From Acidobacteriota bacterium (lineage in GTDB: Bacteria > Acidobacteriota > Terriglobia > Acidiferrales > UBA7541), in NCBI GenBank assembly GCA_003224145.1, contig QHYN01000199.1:17654-81653 (forward strand): 64,000 nt of DNA. The letters run 5' to 3'. The translations under genes were made by a program, and so were the position numbers. A model generated the notes under the pieces. That model ran no database searches and was not told where the DNA came from. It saw only the letters and a list, made by a program, of their open reading frames with translations. Shown here one piece after another: positions 26,032 to 34,964 of this stretch (positions are counted from its first letter, which is position 1; each line of letters begins with the position of its first letter).

Positions 26032-27258
26032 TTGTCCACGCGCTTTCGCGCCTTGCAGCACCGCAATTTTCAGCTCTTCATCGCAGGGCAACTCATATCG
26101 CTGATCGGAACGTGGATGCAGACCACCGCGCAACTGTGGCTGGTCTATAAGCTCACCGGATCGGCAGCGCTGCTCGGAGTTTTTGGGTTCGCAAGCCAGG
26201 TGCCGATGTTGTTTCTCTCCTCGCTGGGCGGATATGTGGGTGACCGCTACGAGCGCCATCGTGGCGTGATTGCCACGCAGACAGCCTCCATGATTCTGGC
26301 GTTCGTGCTGGCAGCACTGACGCTGGCGCATCTAATTAATGAATGGGAATTGATCGCCATCGCGTTTTTGGTAGGCGTTGTCAACGCGTTTGATGTACCA
26401 ATCCGGCAGGCATTTTTGGTGCAGATGGTGGGGAAAGAAGATTTGCCAAATGCCATCGCGCTGAATTCCTCGATTTTTAACGGAGCGCGTGTGGTGGGCC
26501 CGGCAATTGCGGGATTCGCGATCGCCTGGTTCGGGGAAGGCTGGTGTTTCTTCCTGAACGGGTTGAGTTTTGTGGCGGTGATCGTGGCACTTTTCATGAT
26601 GAGGATCGCAAAGACGGAAATAAAGCCGAGTGAGGAATCTCCGCTGAAAAGCCTGGTGCAGGGATTCCACTTTGCGATGAGCGATCCGCCAGTACGGTCG
26701 ACGCTGTTGTTGCTGAGCGTGCTGAGCCTTTTTGGATTGCAGTACTCGGTATTCATGCCGATTTACGCGCAGGACATTTTGAGGGGAAACGCGCGGACAC
26801 TGGGATTGCTGATGAGCTCAGCGGGGGTGGGCGCGGTGCTGGGCGCGCTGCATTTTGCTGCGCGCACGCACTACAAAGGGCTGGCACGGTGGATTGGGGC
26901 GACTTCGACGACGTGCGCGGTCTGCCTGATCATTTTTTCGCAGGCGAAGGTTTTCTGGCTTTGCGTCGTGGTGCTCTTCGTCGTGGGGTTCGCGGCCACG
27001 TCACAGATGGCCGCGACGAATACGCTGATTCAGAATCGCGTGCCCGATGAGCTGCGCAGCCGAGTGATGGCAGTGTATGCGACGATGTTCATGGGCGTGC
27101 AGCCAATTGGAGCGCTGATCGCGGGAGGCGTCGCAAAGCGCATCGGCGCTCCCTACACGTTGACGGTTTCTGGATCGCTTGTACTGCTGGGTAGTTTGGT
27201 CTTTTTGTCTCGCGTCGTCATGAGATTGGGGAAACTGCAGACATCCGCGGGAACTTAG
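26032..27258 (+). CDS. MFS transporter (EntS/MFS_3-like)
   Basis: 12-TM pattern; FRALQHRNFQLFIAGQLISLIGTWMQTTAQLWLVYKLTGSAALLGVFGFASQVPMLFLSSLGGYVGDRYERH; TTG start. Confidence 0.92.
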   Translation: MSTRFRALQHRNFQLFIAGQLISLIGTWMQTTAQLWLVYKLTGSAALLGVFGFASQVPMLFLSSLGGYVGDRYERHRGVIATQTASMILAFVLAALTLAHLINEWELIAIAFLVGVVNAFDVPIRQAFLVQMVGKEDLPNAIALNSSIFNGARVVGPAIAGFAIAWFGEGWCFFLNGLSFVAVIVALFMMRIAKTEIKPSEESPLKSLVQGFHFAMSDPPVRSTLLLLSVLSLFGLQYSVFMPIYAQDILRGNARTLGLLMSSAGVGAVLGALHFAARTHYKGLARWIGATSTTCAVCLIIFSQAKVFWLCVVVLFVVGFAATSQMAATNTLIQNRVPDELRSRVMAVYATMFMGVQPIGALIAGGVAKRIGAPYTLTVSGSLVLLGSLVFLSRVVMRLGKLQTSAGT

Positions 27259-28361
27259 GAAGGATTAGGGCGATAGAGCCACGCGGGTGTCGAAATTGCC
27301 TGCTGAGCGGATGAGTTGTTGATCTCCGCGAGGATGGCGTCCACCTTGGGCCGCTGTGGGGCAAGGGAGCAAACGGGATCCGTCGCGCAAGCGTCGCCCG
27401 TGAGGAGGAGCGCCTGGCAACGGCAGCCACCGAAGTCCAGATCGCGGCGGTCGCAGGATTTGCAAGGTTCCTGCATCCAATCCTGGCCGCGAAATTTCTG
27501 AAACGCCTCGGAATGATCCCAGATTTCGCGCAGGCTGCGATTCTTCACGTTTTCGAACGATAGGCCGGGAATGACTGTCGCGGCGTGACAGGGAAGGGCG
27601 TCACCGCTCGGAGTGATGAGCATAAGCTTGCGGCCCCAGCCACCGACGCAGGGTTTGGGGAATTTGGCGTAATAGTCGGGCACGACGAAGAGGACGCGTG
27701 TCTTGCCGCGCAATTGTTCTTCGGCGCGATTGAGAAGCTCCACGCAGCGGTCCACCTGCTGCCTGGTGGGCAAGAGCCGCTCGCGATTGGGAAAGGCCCA
27801 GCCGTAATACTGGACGCTCGCGAATTCCACGCAACCCGCACCAGAGTTTTCCACGATGGCGAGCATTTCCTCGAGTTCGTCGATGTTGCGGCGATGGATA
27901 ACGAAATTCAGGGTGACGCCAATGCGGTAGCGTTTCAGCCACTGGAGGACGCGGAGCTTGTGCGAGTGGGACTTCGTTCCCGAAATATCGCTGGCAGTCT
28001 CTTCGTGCCCGCCCTGGAAGCTGAGCTGAAAATGATCTAGTCCAGATTGGACTAGAGAATCGAGCTTGGCTTCGTCGAGGGGAAGACCGGAAGTGATGAG
28101 GCTGACATAGAGGCCGGCAGCTCGCGCGTTGCGGACGAGATCGACGATATCAGGACGCGCGAGAGGCTCGCCACCCGTGAAATCGGCCTGGAGTACGCCA
28201 GCTTCGGCGGCTTCTTTGAAGACACGCGACCAGGCTTCCGTGGAGAGCTCGTTGGCGCGAGATTGCAACTCGAGGGGATTCGAACAATAGACACAGTGGA
28301 GCGGGCAGCGATGCGTGAGCTCGACGACAAGGGCGAGCGGGTTGTGTGAATTAAGCGTCAT
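27255..28361 (-). CDS. pqqE: PQQ biosynthesis radical SAM protein PqqE
   Basis: MTLNSHNPLALVVELTHRCPLHCVYCSNPLELQ (CxxxCxxC); C-terminal SPASM Cys cluster ...CKSCDRRDLDFGGCRCQA. Confidence 0.96.
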   Translation of the reverse strand: MTLNSHNPLALVVELTHRCPLHCVYCSNPLELQSRANELSTEAWSRVFKEAAEAGVLQADFTGGEPLARPDIVDLVRNARAAGLYVSLITSGLPLDEAKLDSLVQSGLDHFQLSFQGGHEETASDISGTKSHSHKLRVLQWLKRYRIGVTLNFVIHRRNIDELEEMLAIVENSGAGCVEFASVQYYGWAFPNRERLLPTRQQVDRCVELLNRAEEQLRGKTRVLFVVPDYYAKFPKPCVGGWGRKLMLITPSGDALPCHAATVIPGLSFENVKNRSLREIWDHSEAFQKFRGQDWMQEPCKSCDRRDLDFGGCRCQALLLTGDACATDPVCSLAPQRPKVDAILAEINNSSAQQAISTPAWLYRPNPS

Positions 28362-28381
28362 GACCGGAAGAAAGGCGTGAG

Positions 28382-28660
28382 CTACAACTCGAAGTCGAGA
28401 GCGCGTTCTTTCTGCAAGAGCGCGAGATAGCCGATAATGTCCTGCTCGACTTTGTGCGGCTCCGCTTTCGAATAAATTTGTTGCAACTCGGCGATGATCT
28501 GCACCACGGTGTGCTGGCCGTCGCAGCGCGAAACGATTTCCAAGCTCGGGCCATTCAGGCGCAGAGCACGTTCGGGCATCAGGAGCATACGCTGATTGTT
28601 GTTCTCTCCCATGCGACACCCCGGAGCGAGCCGCGGCCGGCTGTTCCCCTCCATTGTCAT
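28382..28660 (-). CDS. pqqD: PQQ biosynthesis peptide chaperone PqqD
   Basis: 92 aa from MTMEGNSRPRLAPGCRMGENNNQRMLLMPERALRLNGPSLEIVSRCDGQHTVVQIIAEL; the ORF-track entry is over-extended at its 5' end. ATGA overlap with pqqC. Confidence 0.93.
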   Translation of the reverse strand: MTMEGNSRPRLAPGCRMGENNNQRMLLMPERALRLNGPSLEIVSRCDGQHTVVQIIAELQQIYSKAEPHKVEQDIIGYLALLQKERALDFEL

Positions 28661-29421
28661 GTGCTTTCCGTGGCAGGCTGGAAAGCGCCCGGGGGAGACC
28701 AGCCGGGATTCACATAGGCGAAATAGAGGGCGTCGAGCTGGGCCCAGAGAATGTCGCATTTGGCGCGCAGAGCAGCATGAGCATTGTCTTGTTCTTCGCG
28801 CGTGCGCGCGTGTTTCACAACCCATGCGAGAGCGAATTCGGCGTCTTCGGGAGCCTGGGTGAGGCGGCCGGTGAAATAGTCCAGACCCCCGGAAAGCCAA
28901 GGATAGTGCCGGCGCATGCGATCCAAGCGTAGGGCAATGAGTTTGTGGGAAAAAAGTTCCGTGAGCGAAGATGCGACGGCCTCCAGATGCGAATGTGTGG
29001 AGACGAAATCGACGTAGGCCTGTACCGCGAAACGCGTGGCCGGCAGAATGCCATCGCCGCGGAGAGCGTGATCGCGCGAAAGGCCGGTGGCTTCGACAAG
29101 TTTCAGCCATTTCTCAATGCCGCCCGGTTTTGTTCCGTCGCCGTCGTGGTCGAGGATGCGCTTGCGCCAGGCGAGGCGAAAGGCGGGATCTTCGCTGCGG
29201 GCAAGAATAGCCGCGTCTTTGATGGGGATGCGGCTTTGATAGTAGTAGCGATTCAGTGCCCAGGCCTGAAGCTGGCCGCGGGTCAGCTTGCCTTCGTGCA
29301 TGAGCAAGTGAAAGGGATGCTTGTGGTGATAGCGCTCTTCGCCGATGGCGTGAAAACCAGCGATGAGCTGGGCTTCGGAGAGCAGAGGTTTTTCAAAGGA
29401 ACTGGTCATGGATGGGGTCAT
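28657..29421 (-). CDS. pqqC: Pyrroloquinoline-quinone synthase PqqC
   Basis: YHHKHPFHLLMHEGKLTRGQLQAWALNRYYYQSRIPIKDAAIL; characteristic PqqC core. Confidence 0.96.
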   Translation of the reverse strand: MTPSMTSSFEKPLLSEAQLIAGFHAIGEERYHHKHPFHLLMHEGKLTRGQLQAWALNRYYYQSRIPIKDAAILARSEDPAFRLAWRKRILDHDGDGTKPGGIEKWLKLVEATGLSRDHALRGDGILPATRFAVQAYVDFVSTHSHLEAVASSLTELFSHKLIALRLDRMRRHYPWLSGGLDYFTGRLTQAPEDAEFALAWVVKHARTREEQDNAHAALRAKCDILWAQLDALYFAYVNPGWSPPGAFQPATEST

Positions 29422-30353
29422 AGCTCGAACTCCATCCCATCATAGGCGATTTCGAAGCCCGCTTCACGTACAGTGCGGTGTTCGGCGCTGTCTTCGTCAA
29501 GGATTGGATTGGTATTGTTGATGTGGATCAAGATTCTGCGGCCCTTGTCATTCGCAGGAAATTGCTCGAGCAGGCCCCCCGGGCCGGAGAGCGGCAAGTG
29601 CCCGATTTCGCGGGCGGATTTGCTGCTGCGGCCTGTTTTCGACAACTCATCGTCGCTCCAGAACGTGCCGTCGATGAGGGTGACATCAGAGGTCTCGGCA
29701 GCGGACCTCCACGCGCTCGAAGAGCCGGAAAGTGAGGGGGCAAAAAAGAAACGCCTCTGGCCTTGCTCCATGACGAAGCCGACCGTTGCTTCCTCGGGCG
29801 AGAGCGTCCGGAGAGTCTCCTCGCCCACGTAATCTGGATAAGAGCTTCCGAGCGACACTGTGGTGCAGATGAATTCTGGTGGCGCAGAGGAGTCTTCGGA
29901 GAGATGACAGCCCAAGCGTCCCTTGCTAGACAGAGTCTGCCATTTCACCGGCGGATCGGAACGCTCCAAAACGCGGAATATCTTGTTTTCTTTCTGGAGA
30001 ACGCGCTGCACGCCAGCAGTCGCGAACAAAAAGAAGCTCTGAAATTCGCGCAGATGGAGGAGGCCCATTACGGAATCAACGTCAGCACTCGGCAGGAACA
30101 CGCCTCCAATCGGCGATGGAGAAGAATCGTCCCGGGGTGGAGAGAGCTCACGGGTAGCGAGCACTTGATGCCTTAGATCTGGAGAAGCGCCGAGAAGAAA
30201 CCAAGTCTTGGAGTCAGGCGAGAAGATGACTTGCGTTTGCGTACGCGGACGAGCTTTTAGAGTTCCGCGGCGCAACGCGCTACAGTTTGGACAGTTGCAA
30301 TTCCATTGGGGAAAGCCGCCCCCGGCTGCGGAGCCGAGGATCTTTACGCGCAT
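29418..30353 (-). CDS. pqqB: PQQ biosynthesis protein PqqB
   Basis: MRVKILGSAAGGGFPQWNCNCPNC; metallo-beta-lactamase fold; HINNTNPIL near the C-terminus. Confidence 0.96.
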   Translation of the reverse strand: MRVKILGSAAGGGFPQWNCNCPNCSALRRGTLKARPRTQTQVIFSPDSKTWFLLGASPDLRHQVLATRELSPPRDDSSPSPIGGVFLPSADVDSVMGLLHLREFQSFFLFATAGVQRVLQKENKIFRVLERSDPPVKWQTLSSKGRLGCHLSEDSSAPPEFICTTVSLGSSYPDYVGEETLRTLSPEEATVGFVMEQGQRRFFFAPSLSGSSSAWRSAAETSDVTLIDGTFWSDDELSKTGRSSKSAREIGHLPLSGPGGLLEQFPANDKGRRILIHINNTNPILDEDSAEHRTVREAGFEIAYDGMEFEL

Positions 30354-30395
30354 TCCGGCACGGCTGCCAGTGACTGATTCTGGCGGAGAGGAAGA

Positions 30396-30473
30396 TTAAA
30401 GCTCGGCGTTGGCGTAAGAGGTAACTTCGCAATTGAGGTCGATCTCTTCGTGCTGAGGGGTGGTCCATTCCAT
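30396..30473 (-). CDS. pqqA: PQQ precursor peptide PqqA
   Basis: 25-aa MEWTTPQHEEIDLNCEVTSYANAEL with the conserved E-x3-Y (EVTSY) crosslink motif, 43 bp upstream of pqqB on the same strand. Confidence 0.92.
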   Translation of the reverse strand: MEWTTPQHEEIDLNCEVTSYANAEL

Positions 30474-30760
30474 GAAAAGGGCTCCTTTAGGAGTCTGAGA
30501 TATCACGACCAGTAAAGCATAACACGAGAGCCGGAAGAATGGAATAGGGAAGTGGAAGAGGCGGGTGCCCGCTCGACACCGGCCCAGGGCTGCGGGCCTG
30601 ACCAAATTAGTACCAATTTCTAGACTAGCATCGGCTGACAATCCCACCACTAAGGCTTGAAGCTGTGACGCGAGAGAGCCACAAGCAGTTGCGGCGAAAA
30701 CGGCACGCTTGGTCCCGTCTAATTTTCACAACTTTTTTTAAACAAAATGCATGTTTCCTC

Positions 30761-30788
30761 TTGACAAGCGCCAAACAGAGCCTATCAT
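30761..30788 (+). promoter_or_regulatory. Sigma-70-type promoter of the dcw cluster
   Basis: TTGACA (30761-30766) - 16 nt - TATCAT (30783-30788), upstream of mraZ. Confidence 0.75.
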
Positions 30789-30873
30789 GTGGGCCAAAGT
30801 GGTGAGAAGTGGGCTACAGTAGAACAAAGTAGCGGGCGGTAGGGCAAAGTAGACAGCTTGAGTAACTTGTGGT
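30789..30873 (+). promoter_or_regulatory. MraZ operator: 10-nt-phased GTRGN direct repeats
   Basis: GTGGG(30789) GTGGT(30799) GTGGG(30809) GTAGA(30819) GTAGC(30829) GTAGG(30839) GTAGA(30849), one position missing at 30859, GTGGT(30869); N5 spacers. MraZ is known to bind GTGGG-type repeats with N5 spacing. Confidence 0.8.
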
Positions 30874-30953
30874 GAAAGTGGGCATTTTGGCCTTTCCAGA
30901 CCACATTTTTGTCTCGAATCCCGGGAAAACCGGGGTCGAATTGAACGGAACAA

Positions 30954-31394
30954 ATGAAGCTGCGGGGCAACTGTCCGGCGAAGGTGGACGAGAAGGGGCG
31001 ATTGAAGATACCCGCCGTGTTTTTGGAGGAGCTCAAGGAGTACGGAAACCAGTTTTACATTACCAGCCCAACGGGTGAGACGGCACGGATTTATCCGATG
31101 AAGGTTTGGTCGGAGATCGAGGACAAGTTGGCGCGGTTGCCCACGACGAATAAAGCGAAAAGGAAGTTCTTGATGAGGACAAGCTACTACGGGCAAACCG
31201 TGGAGATGGACGGTCAGGGAAGAGTGCTGGTGCCTGCGGTGCTGCGTGAGGCCGCGCAAACCAAGGGCGAAGTAGATGTTTTCGGCGCCCTCAATTATCT
31301 GGAGGTGATGAATCACACCAGGGCGTTGGATCAATTGAAGAATGATCCGTACACCGATGAGGACGACAAGGTGTTGGGAGACCTGGGGATTTGA
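30954..31394 (+). CDS. mraZ: Transcriptional regulator MraZ
   Basis: MKLRGNCPAKVDEKGRLKIPAVFLEEL and VEMDGQGRVLVPAVLREAA: two SpoVT/AbrB-like repeats. Confidence 0.95.
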   Translation: MKLRGNCPAKVDEKGRLKIPAVFLEELKEYGNQFYITSPTGETARIYPMKVWSEIEDKLARLPTTNKAKRKFLMRTSYYGQTVEMDGQGRVLVPAVLREAAQTKGEVDVFGALNYLEVMNHTRALDQLKNDPYTDEDDKVLGDLGI

Positions 31395-31441
31395 TGCCGC
31401 AAGAGAAGTAGAGGATCGGGCTGGGCGAAGGGTTCAAAGGA

Positions 31442-32320
31442 TTGAGCGCGGCGCATACGCCGGTACTGTTGGAAGAGGTGCTGGAATGGCTGCACATAAA
31501 GCCGGACAGAACGTACATCGACGCCACGCTAGGAGCGGGCGGGCACTCAGCAGCCATCGCGGAGAGATTGACCTCTGGGAGATTGATCAGCCTGGACCGG
31601 GACGCACAGGCGTTAGAACTTGGGCGGGCAAGGCTCAAAATCTTTGGGGCGAAAGTGAAGCTGATCCAAGCACCGTTCTCGAGGATCGCGGAGGTCGCAC
31701 AAGAGTTGGGGATTCCGCCGGCGGACGGGGTCTTGGCCGACTTGGGGGTTTCGAGCATGCAGCTTGACCAGGCCGCGCGGGGGTTTTCGTTTCGCGAGGC
31801 GGGGCCGCTGGACATGCGAATGGATGCCGGAACCGATGAGTTGACGGCAGAAGAGATTGTGAATCGATGGCCGGAGAGAGAGCTGGCCGATTTGCTCTAC
31901 CGCGAGGCGGATGAGCACGATTCCCGAAGGATCGCCAGGGCGATCATGAGAGCGCGACCCATAAGAGATACCGCGCACCTGGCAACGACTGTGGCAGGGG
32001 CCCGAAAGCAATGGGGAAGGCAGAGACTGCATCCCGCAACAAAAACGTTTCTGGCGCTGCGGATAGCGGTGAATCGAGAGATGGAGGAACTCGGGCAGTT
32101 TCTTTCTCGGACCCCCGCCACAATGAATTCAGGCGGCCGCTGGGTGGTTCTGAGTTACCACTCGCGGGAAGACCGTCTGGTGAAGCGCGCGTTTCAGGAG
32201 GGTGAGCGAGCAGGAACGCTCCGCGTGCTGACCAAACATGTAATCCAGCCCACCAAGGAAGAGAAGGCGGGCAACCCACGTTCGCGAAGTGCGAAACTGC
32301 GGTGTGCGGAAAGAGTATAG
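31442..32320 (+). CDS. rsmH: 16S rRNA (cytosine(1402)-N(4))-methyltransferase RsmH
   Basis: HTPVLLEEVLEWL, YIDATLGAGGHSAAIAE, DGVLADLGVSSMQLDQAARGFSFREAGPLDMRMD. Confidence 0.97.
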   Translation: MSAAHTPVLLEEVLEWLHIKPDRTYIDATLGAGGHSAAIAERLTSGRLISLDRDAQALELGRARLKIFGAKVKLIQAPFSRIAEVAQELGIPPADGVLADLGVSSMQLDQAARGFSFREAGPLDMRMDAGTDELTAEEIVNRWPERELADLLYREADEHDSRRIARAIMRARPIRDTAHLATTVAGARKQWGRQRLHPATKTFLALRIAVNREMEELGQFLSRTPATMNSGGRWVVLSYHSREDRLVKRAFQEGERAGTLRVLTKHVIQPTKEEKAGNPRSRSAKLRCAERV

Positions 32321-32322
32321 CC

Positions 32323-32739
32323 ATGGCGAGAAGGAACAAAGCAGCAGCAAAGCTGGAATTTCAAACGGTCAAGCGAATCGACAACTCGAGGCTGGTGCGC
32401 CGCGTCGAGCCGGTAAAGATGCGGAATTATTGCCGAACCCTGGCACTGGGCGGCATCGTGGCGGCTTTTTTCATGCTTTATATCTACCAGCATTTTCGCT
32501 GTATTGATCTAAGCTTCCAATTGGAAGAAGTAAAAGCAAAACAAGTGGAAGCCGCGACGCTGAACTCTTCCCTGAAGCTGGAGATTGCCAGCCTGCGAAA
32601 TCCGATGCGCATCGATGTCATTGCCCGGCGCCAATTGGGACTGACCGAGCCGCTGCCGACGCAAGTGCAGGAATACGACGCCCCGCCGGGCGCCGAGGTG
32701 GCTGCCGCGAGATACGTCCGCCAGAACCGCGCGCGGTAG
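32323..32739 (+). CDS. ftsL: FtsL-like cell division protein
   Basis: Small single-TM protein (ALGGIVAAFFMLYIYQHF) with coiled coil (LEEVKAKQVEAATLNSSLKLEIASLRNPMRIDVIARRQLGL) at the ftsL position between rsmH and ftsI. Confidence 0.8.
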   Translation: MARRNKAAAKLEFQTVKRIDNSRLVRRVEPVKMRNYCRTLALGGIVAAFFMLYIYQHFRCIDLSFQLEEVKAKQVEAATLNSSLKLEIASLRNPMRIDVIARRQLGLTEPLPTQVQEYDAPPGAEVAAARYVRQNRAR

Positions 32740-32821
32740 CGCTCTCAGCGTGCGGGCTGTCAGAGAATCTGCACACGTAGAATGAACATTGAGGCGGAGT
32801 GCTGGCCGAACTGATCTCACC

Positions 32822-34963
32822 ATGCCCCAAAATCGCGCGCACGCCCTGATGAGAGATCGCCGAACGGTGAATCGTGGGCGAGAGCGCACGGCAGCGGATC
32901 GTTTGCTCATTGTTGCCGGCTTGACTCTTCTCTGGATCACCGCGGTCTTTGGCCGTTTAGCGTACCTTCAACTTTTCTGTCACAGCGAATACTTGGCGCG
33001 GGCGGCCCGACAGCAACAGCGCACCATTGAAATCACGCCAAAGCGCGGCTCGATCTACGACCGCAACATGCATCCGCTGGCGATGAGCATTCCTGTGGAT
33101 TCCGTGTTCGCCGTGCCCACCGAGGTTGGAGATGCACAGCTCGCGGCGCAATTGCTCTCGCGAGTGCTGGGGATCCCGGGCGATGTGCTGGAAGCACGAT
33201 TGGAATCGGGGCAGAGTTTTGTTTGGATCGCGCGCAAGGTACCGCCAGACAAAAAGGAGGCGGTCGAGGCCTTGAACCTGATGGGCATCTATTTCCAGAA
33301 AGAGAATCAGCGCATCTATCCGAAAAGGGATCTTGCCGCCCACGTGTTGGGCTTCGTCGACCTGGATGAAAAGGGGCTCGGTGGGATCGAGCACGAACTG
33401 GACAGCAAAATCCGCGGCAAGAGCGAAAAGATCGTGGTGATGGCAGACGCGCGCCAGCGCTGGTTCGACGGAGGGGAAGCACAGCGCGAACCCGGCGCAA
33501 GCGTGATCCTGACGCTGGATGAGAGAGTGCAGTACATCGCCGAGCGCGAACTCGCCGCAGCCATCGCCAAGACGCACGCCATGGCCGGGACCGTCATGGT
33601 GATGAACCCTAACACGGGGGAGATCCTCGCGTTGGCCAGCTGGCCGAAGTTCAATCCGAATGCTGCAAACGAGGCGCCTGCCGAATCGCGGATGAACCGC
33701 GCCGTCACGGCACTGTACGAGCCGGGTTCGACCTTTAAGTTGATTACCTTGGCGGCGGCCTTCGATCAAGGCATCACCCGGCCGGAGGAGGTGTTCGATT
33801 GCGAGAATGGCGCGGTGTATGTAGCAGGCCACCGGATTCACGACCATAAGCCGTTCGGCCTGTTGAGCGTTGCTGACATTCTGGCCCAATCGAGTGACGT
33901 GGGAGCGATCAAGATCGCATTGCGGTTGGGAGCGCCAAAATTTTACGATTACATTCGCGCGTTCGGATTTGGCCAGCCTACCGGTGTAGATCTGCCCGGA
34001 GAGAGCAAAGGCCTCGTGCGGAGGCTGGAGAGCTGGTCGGCGATCTCCATTGGATCGATTTCGATGGGACAAGAGGTGGGCGTCACGCCGATTCAGCTCA
34101 TCAGCGCCGTTTCCGCAATCGCGAATGGCGGTTTACTTTACAAGCCGCACGTAGTAGCGGAATTACGACGCGGGGATCGAGTCGTGCCATCGGAAGGGGT
34201 TCTGGCACTAGCGGACCCCCGACGGGTGATCCGGCCGGAAACGGCGGCGACGCTTCGCCGGCTGATGGAAAGAGTGGTGCTCAACGGCACCGGAAAGCTG
34301 GCTCGCCTCGATGGTTGGACCGCGGCGGGGAAAACAGGCTCCGCTCAGAAAATTGATCCCGCTACAGGCCGCTATTCCAGGACGCAACTGATTGCTTCAT
34401 TTACCGGGTTTGCCCCGATTAGCAACCCGGCGGTCACGATCCTGGTGTCGCTGGATTCGCCGGTCGGGCAACGCGAAGGCGGACAGGTGGCGGCGCCGGT
34501 TTTCAAGCGCATCGCGGAGCAGATCCTTCCTTACTTGGATGTACCTCGCGATGTGCCCATCGGACCACGGCTTCTTCAAGCTGCTTACCGGAGCGACCGA
34601 GCATCAAACTCAGCAGCGCTCGCGGATTTCACGCCGACGGATTTTACCGGCCAGCCGGACCAGCCCCCGGCTGAATTTGCCGGGACCACTGCAAAGGCGG
34701 GCATGGGCCAGCTTCCTCCGGTAACGGTGGCCGTGGATGAAGGCGGCGATATTCCGGTCCCGGACATGAGTGGAAAAACGGTGCGAGAGGTGACCGAGAT
34801 GTGCCTTCGTTTGGGGCTGGATCCCGTATTGGTTGGCAGCGGTCTTGCAACAAATCAGAAGCCGGCGGCGGAATCGAAGCTGAGGCGCGGGGCGAAGGTC
34901 ACCGTACAATTCGGAACACCGGCGCCGAAGAACAGCAAGTCTCGGAAGGGAACCCGGCGTTAG
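32822..34963 (+). CDS. ftsI: Peptidoglycan transpeptidase FtsI/PBP3-type with C-terminal PASTA domain
   Basis: KRGSIYDRN, ALYEPGSTFKLITLAAA (SxxK), SSDVG (SxN-like), TAAGKTGSAQK (KTG); C-term PVPDMSGKTVREVTEMCLRLGLDPVLVGSG PASTA. Start could also be 32789. Confidence 0.94.
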   Translation: MPQNRAHALMRDRRTVNRGRERTAADRLLIVAGLTLLWITAVFGRLAYLQLFCHSEYLARAARQQQRTIEITPKRGSIYDRNMHPLAMSIPVDSVFAVPTEVGDAQLAAQLLSRVLGIPGDVLEARLESGQSFVWIARKVPPDKKEAVEALNLMGIYFQKENQRIYPKRDLAAHVLGFVDLDEKGLGGIEHELDSKIRGKSEKIVVMADARQRWFDGGEAQREPGASVILTLDERVQYIAERELAAAIAKTHAMAGTVMVMNPNTGEILALASWPKFNPNAANEAPAESRMNRAVTALYEPGSTFKLITLAAAFDQGITRPEEVFDCENGAVYVAGHRIHDHKPFGLLSVADILAQSSDVGAIKIALRLGAPKFYDYIRAFGFGQPTGVDLPGESKGLVRRLESWSAISIGSISMGQEVGVTPIQLISAVSAIANGGLLYKPHVVAELRRGDRVVPSEGVLALADPRRVIRPETAATLRRLMERVVLNGTGKLARLDGWTAAGKTGSAQKIDPATGRYSRTQLIASFTGFAPISNPAVTILVSLDSPVGQREGGQVAAPVFKRIAEQILPYLDVPRDVPIGPRLLQAAYRSDRASNSAALADFTPTDFTGQPDQPPAEFAGTTAKAGMGQLPPVTVAVDEGGDIPVPDMSGKTVREVTEMCLRLGLDPVLVGSGLATNQKPAAESKLRRGAKVTVQFGTPAPKNSKSRKGTRR

Positions 34964-34964
34964 G

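Noticed and set aside
25879-26331. 150-aa minus-strand ORF crossing the inverted-repeat element
   Set aside because: Antisense to the MFS gene start and runs through the MITE-like repeat; not coding-like.
32957-34072. 371-aa minus-strand ORF
   Set aside because: Antisense to ftsI; shadow ORF.
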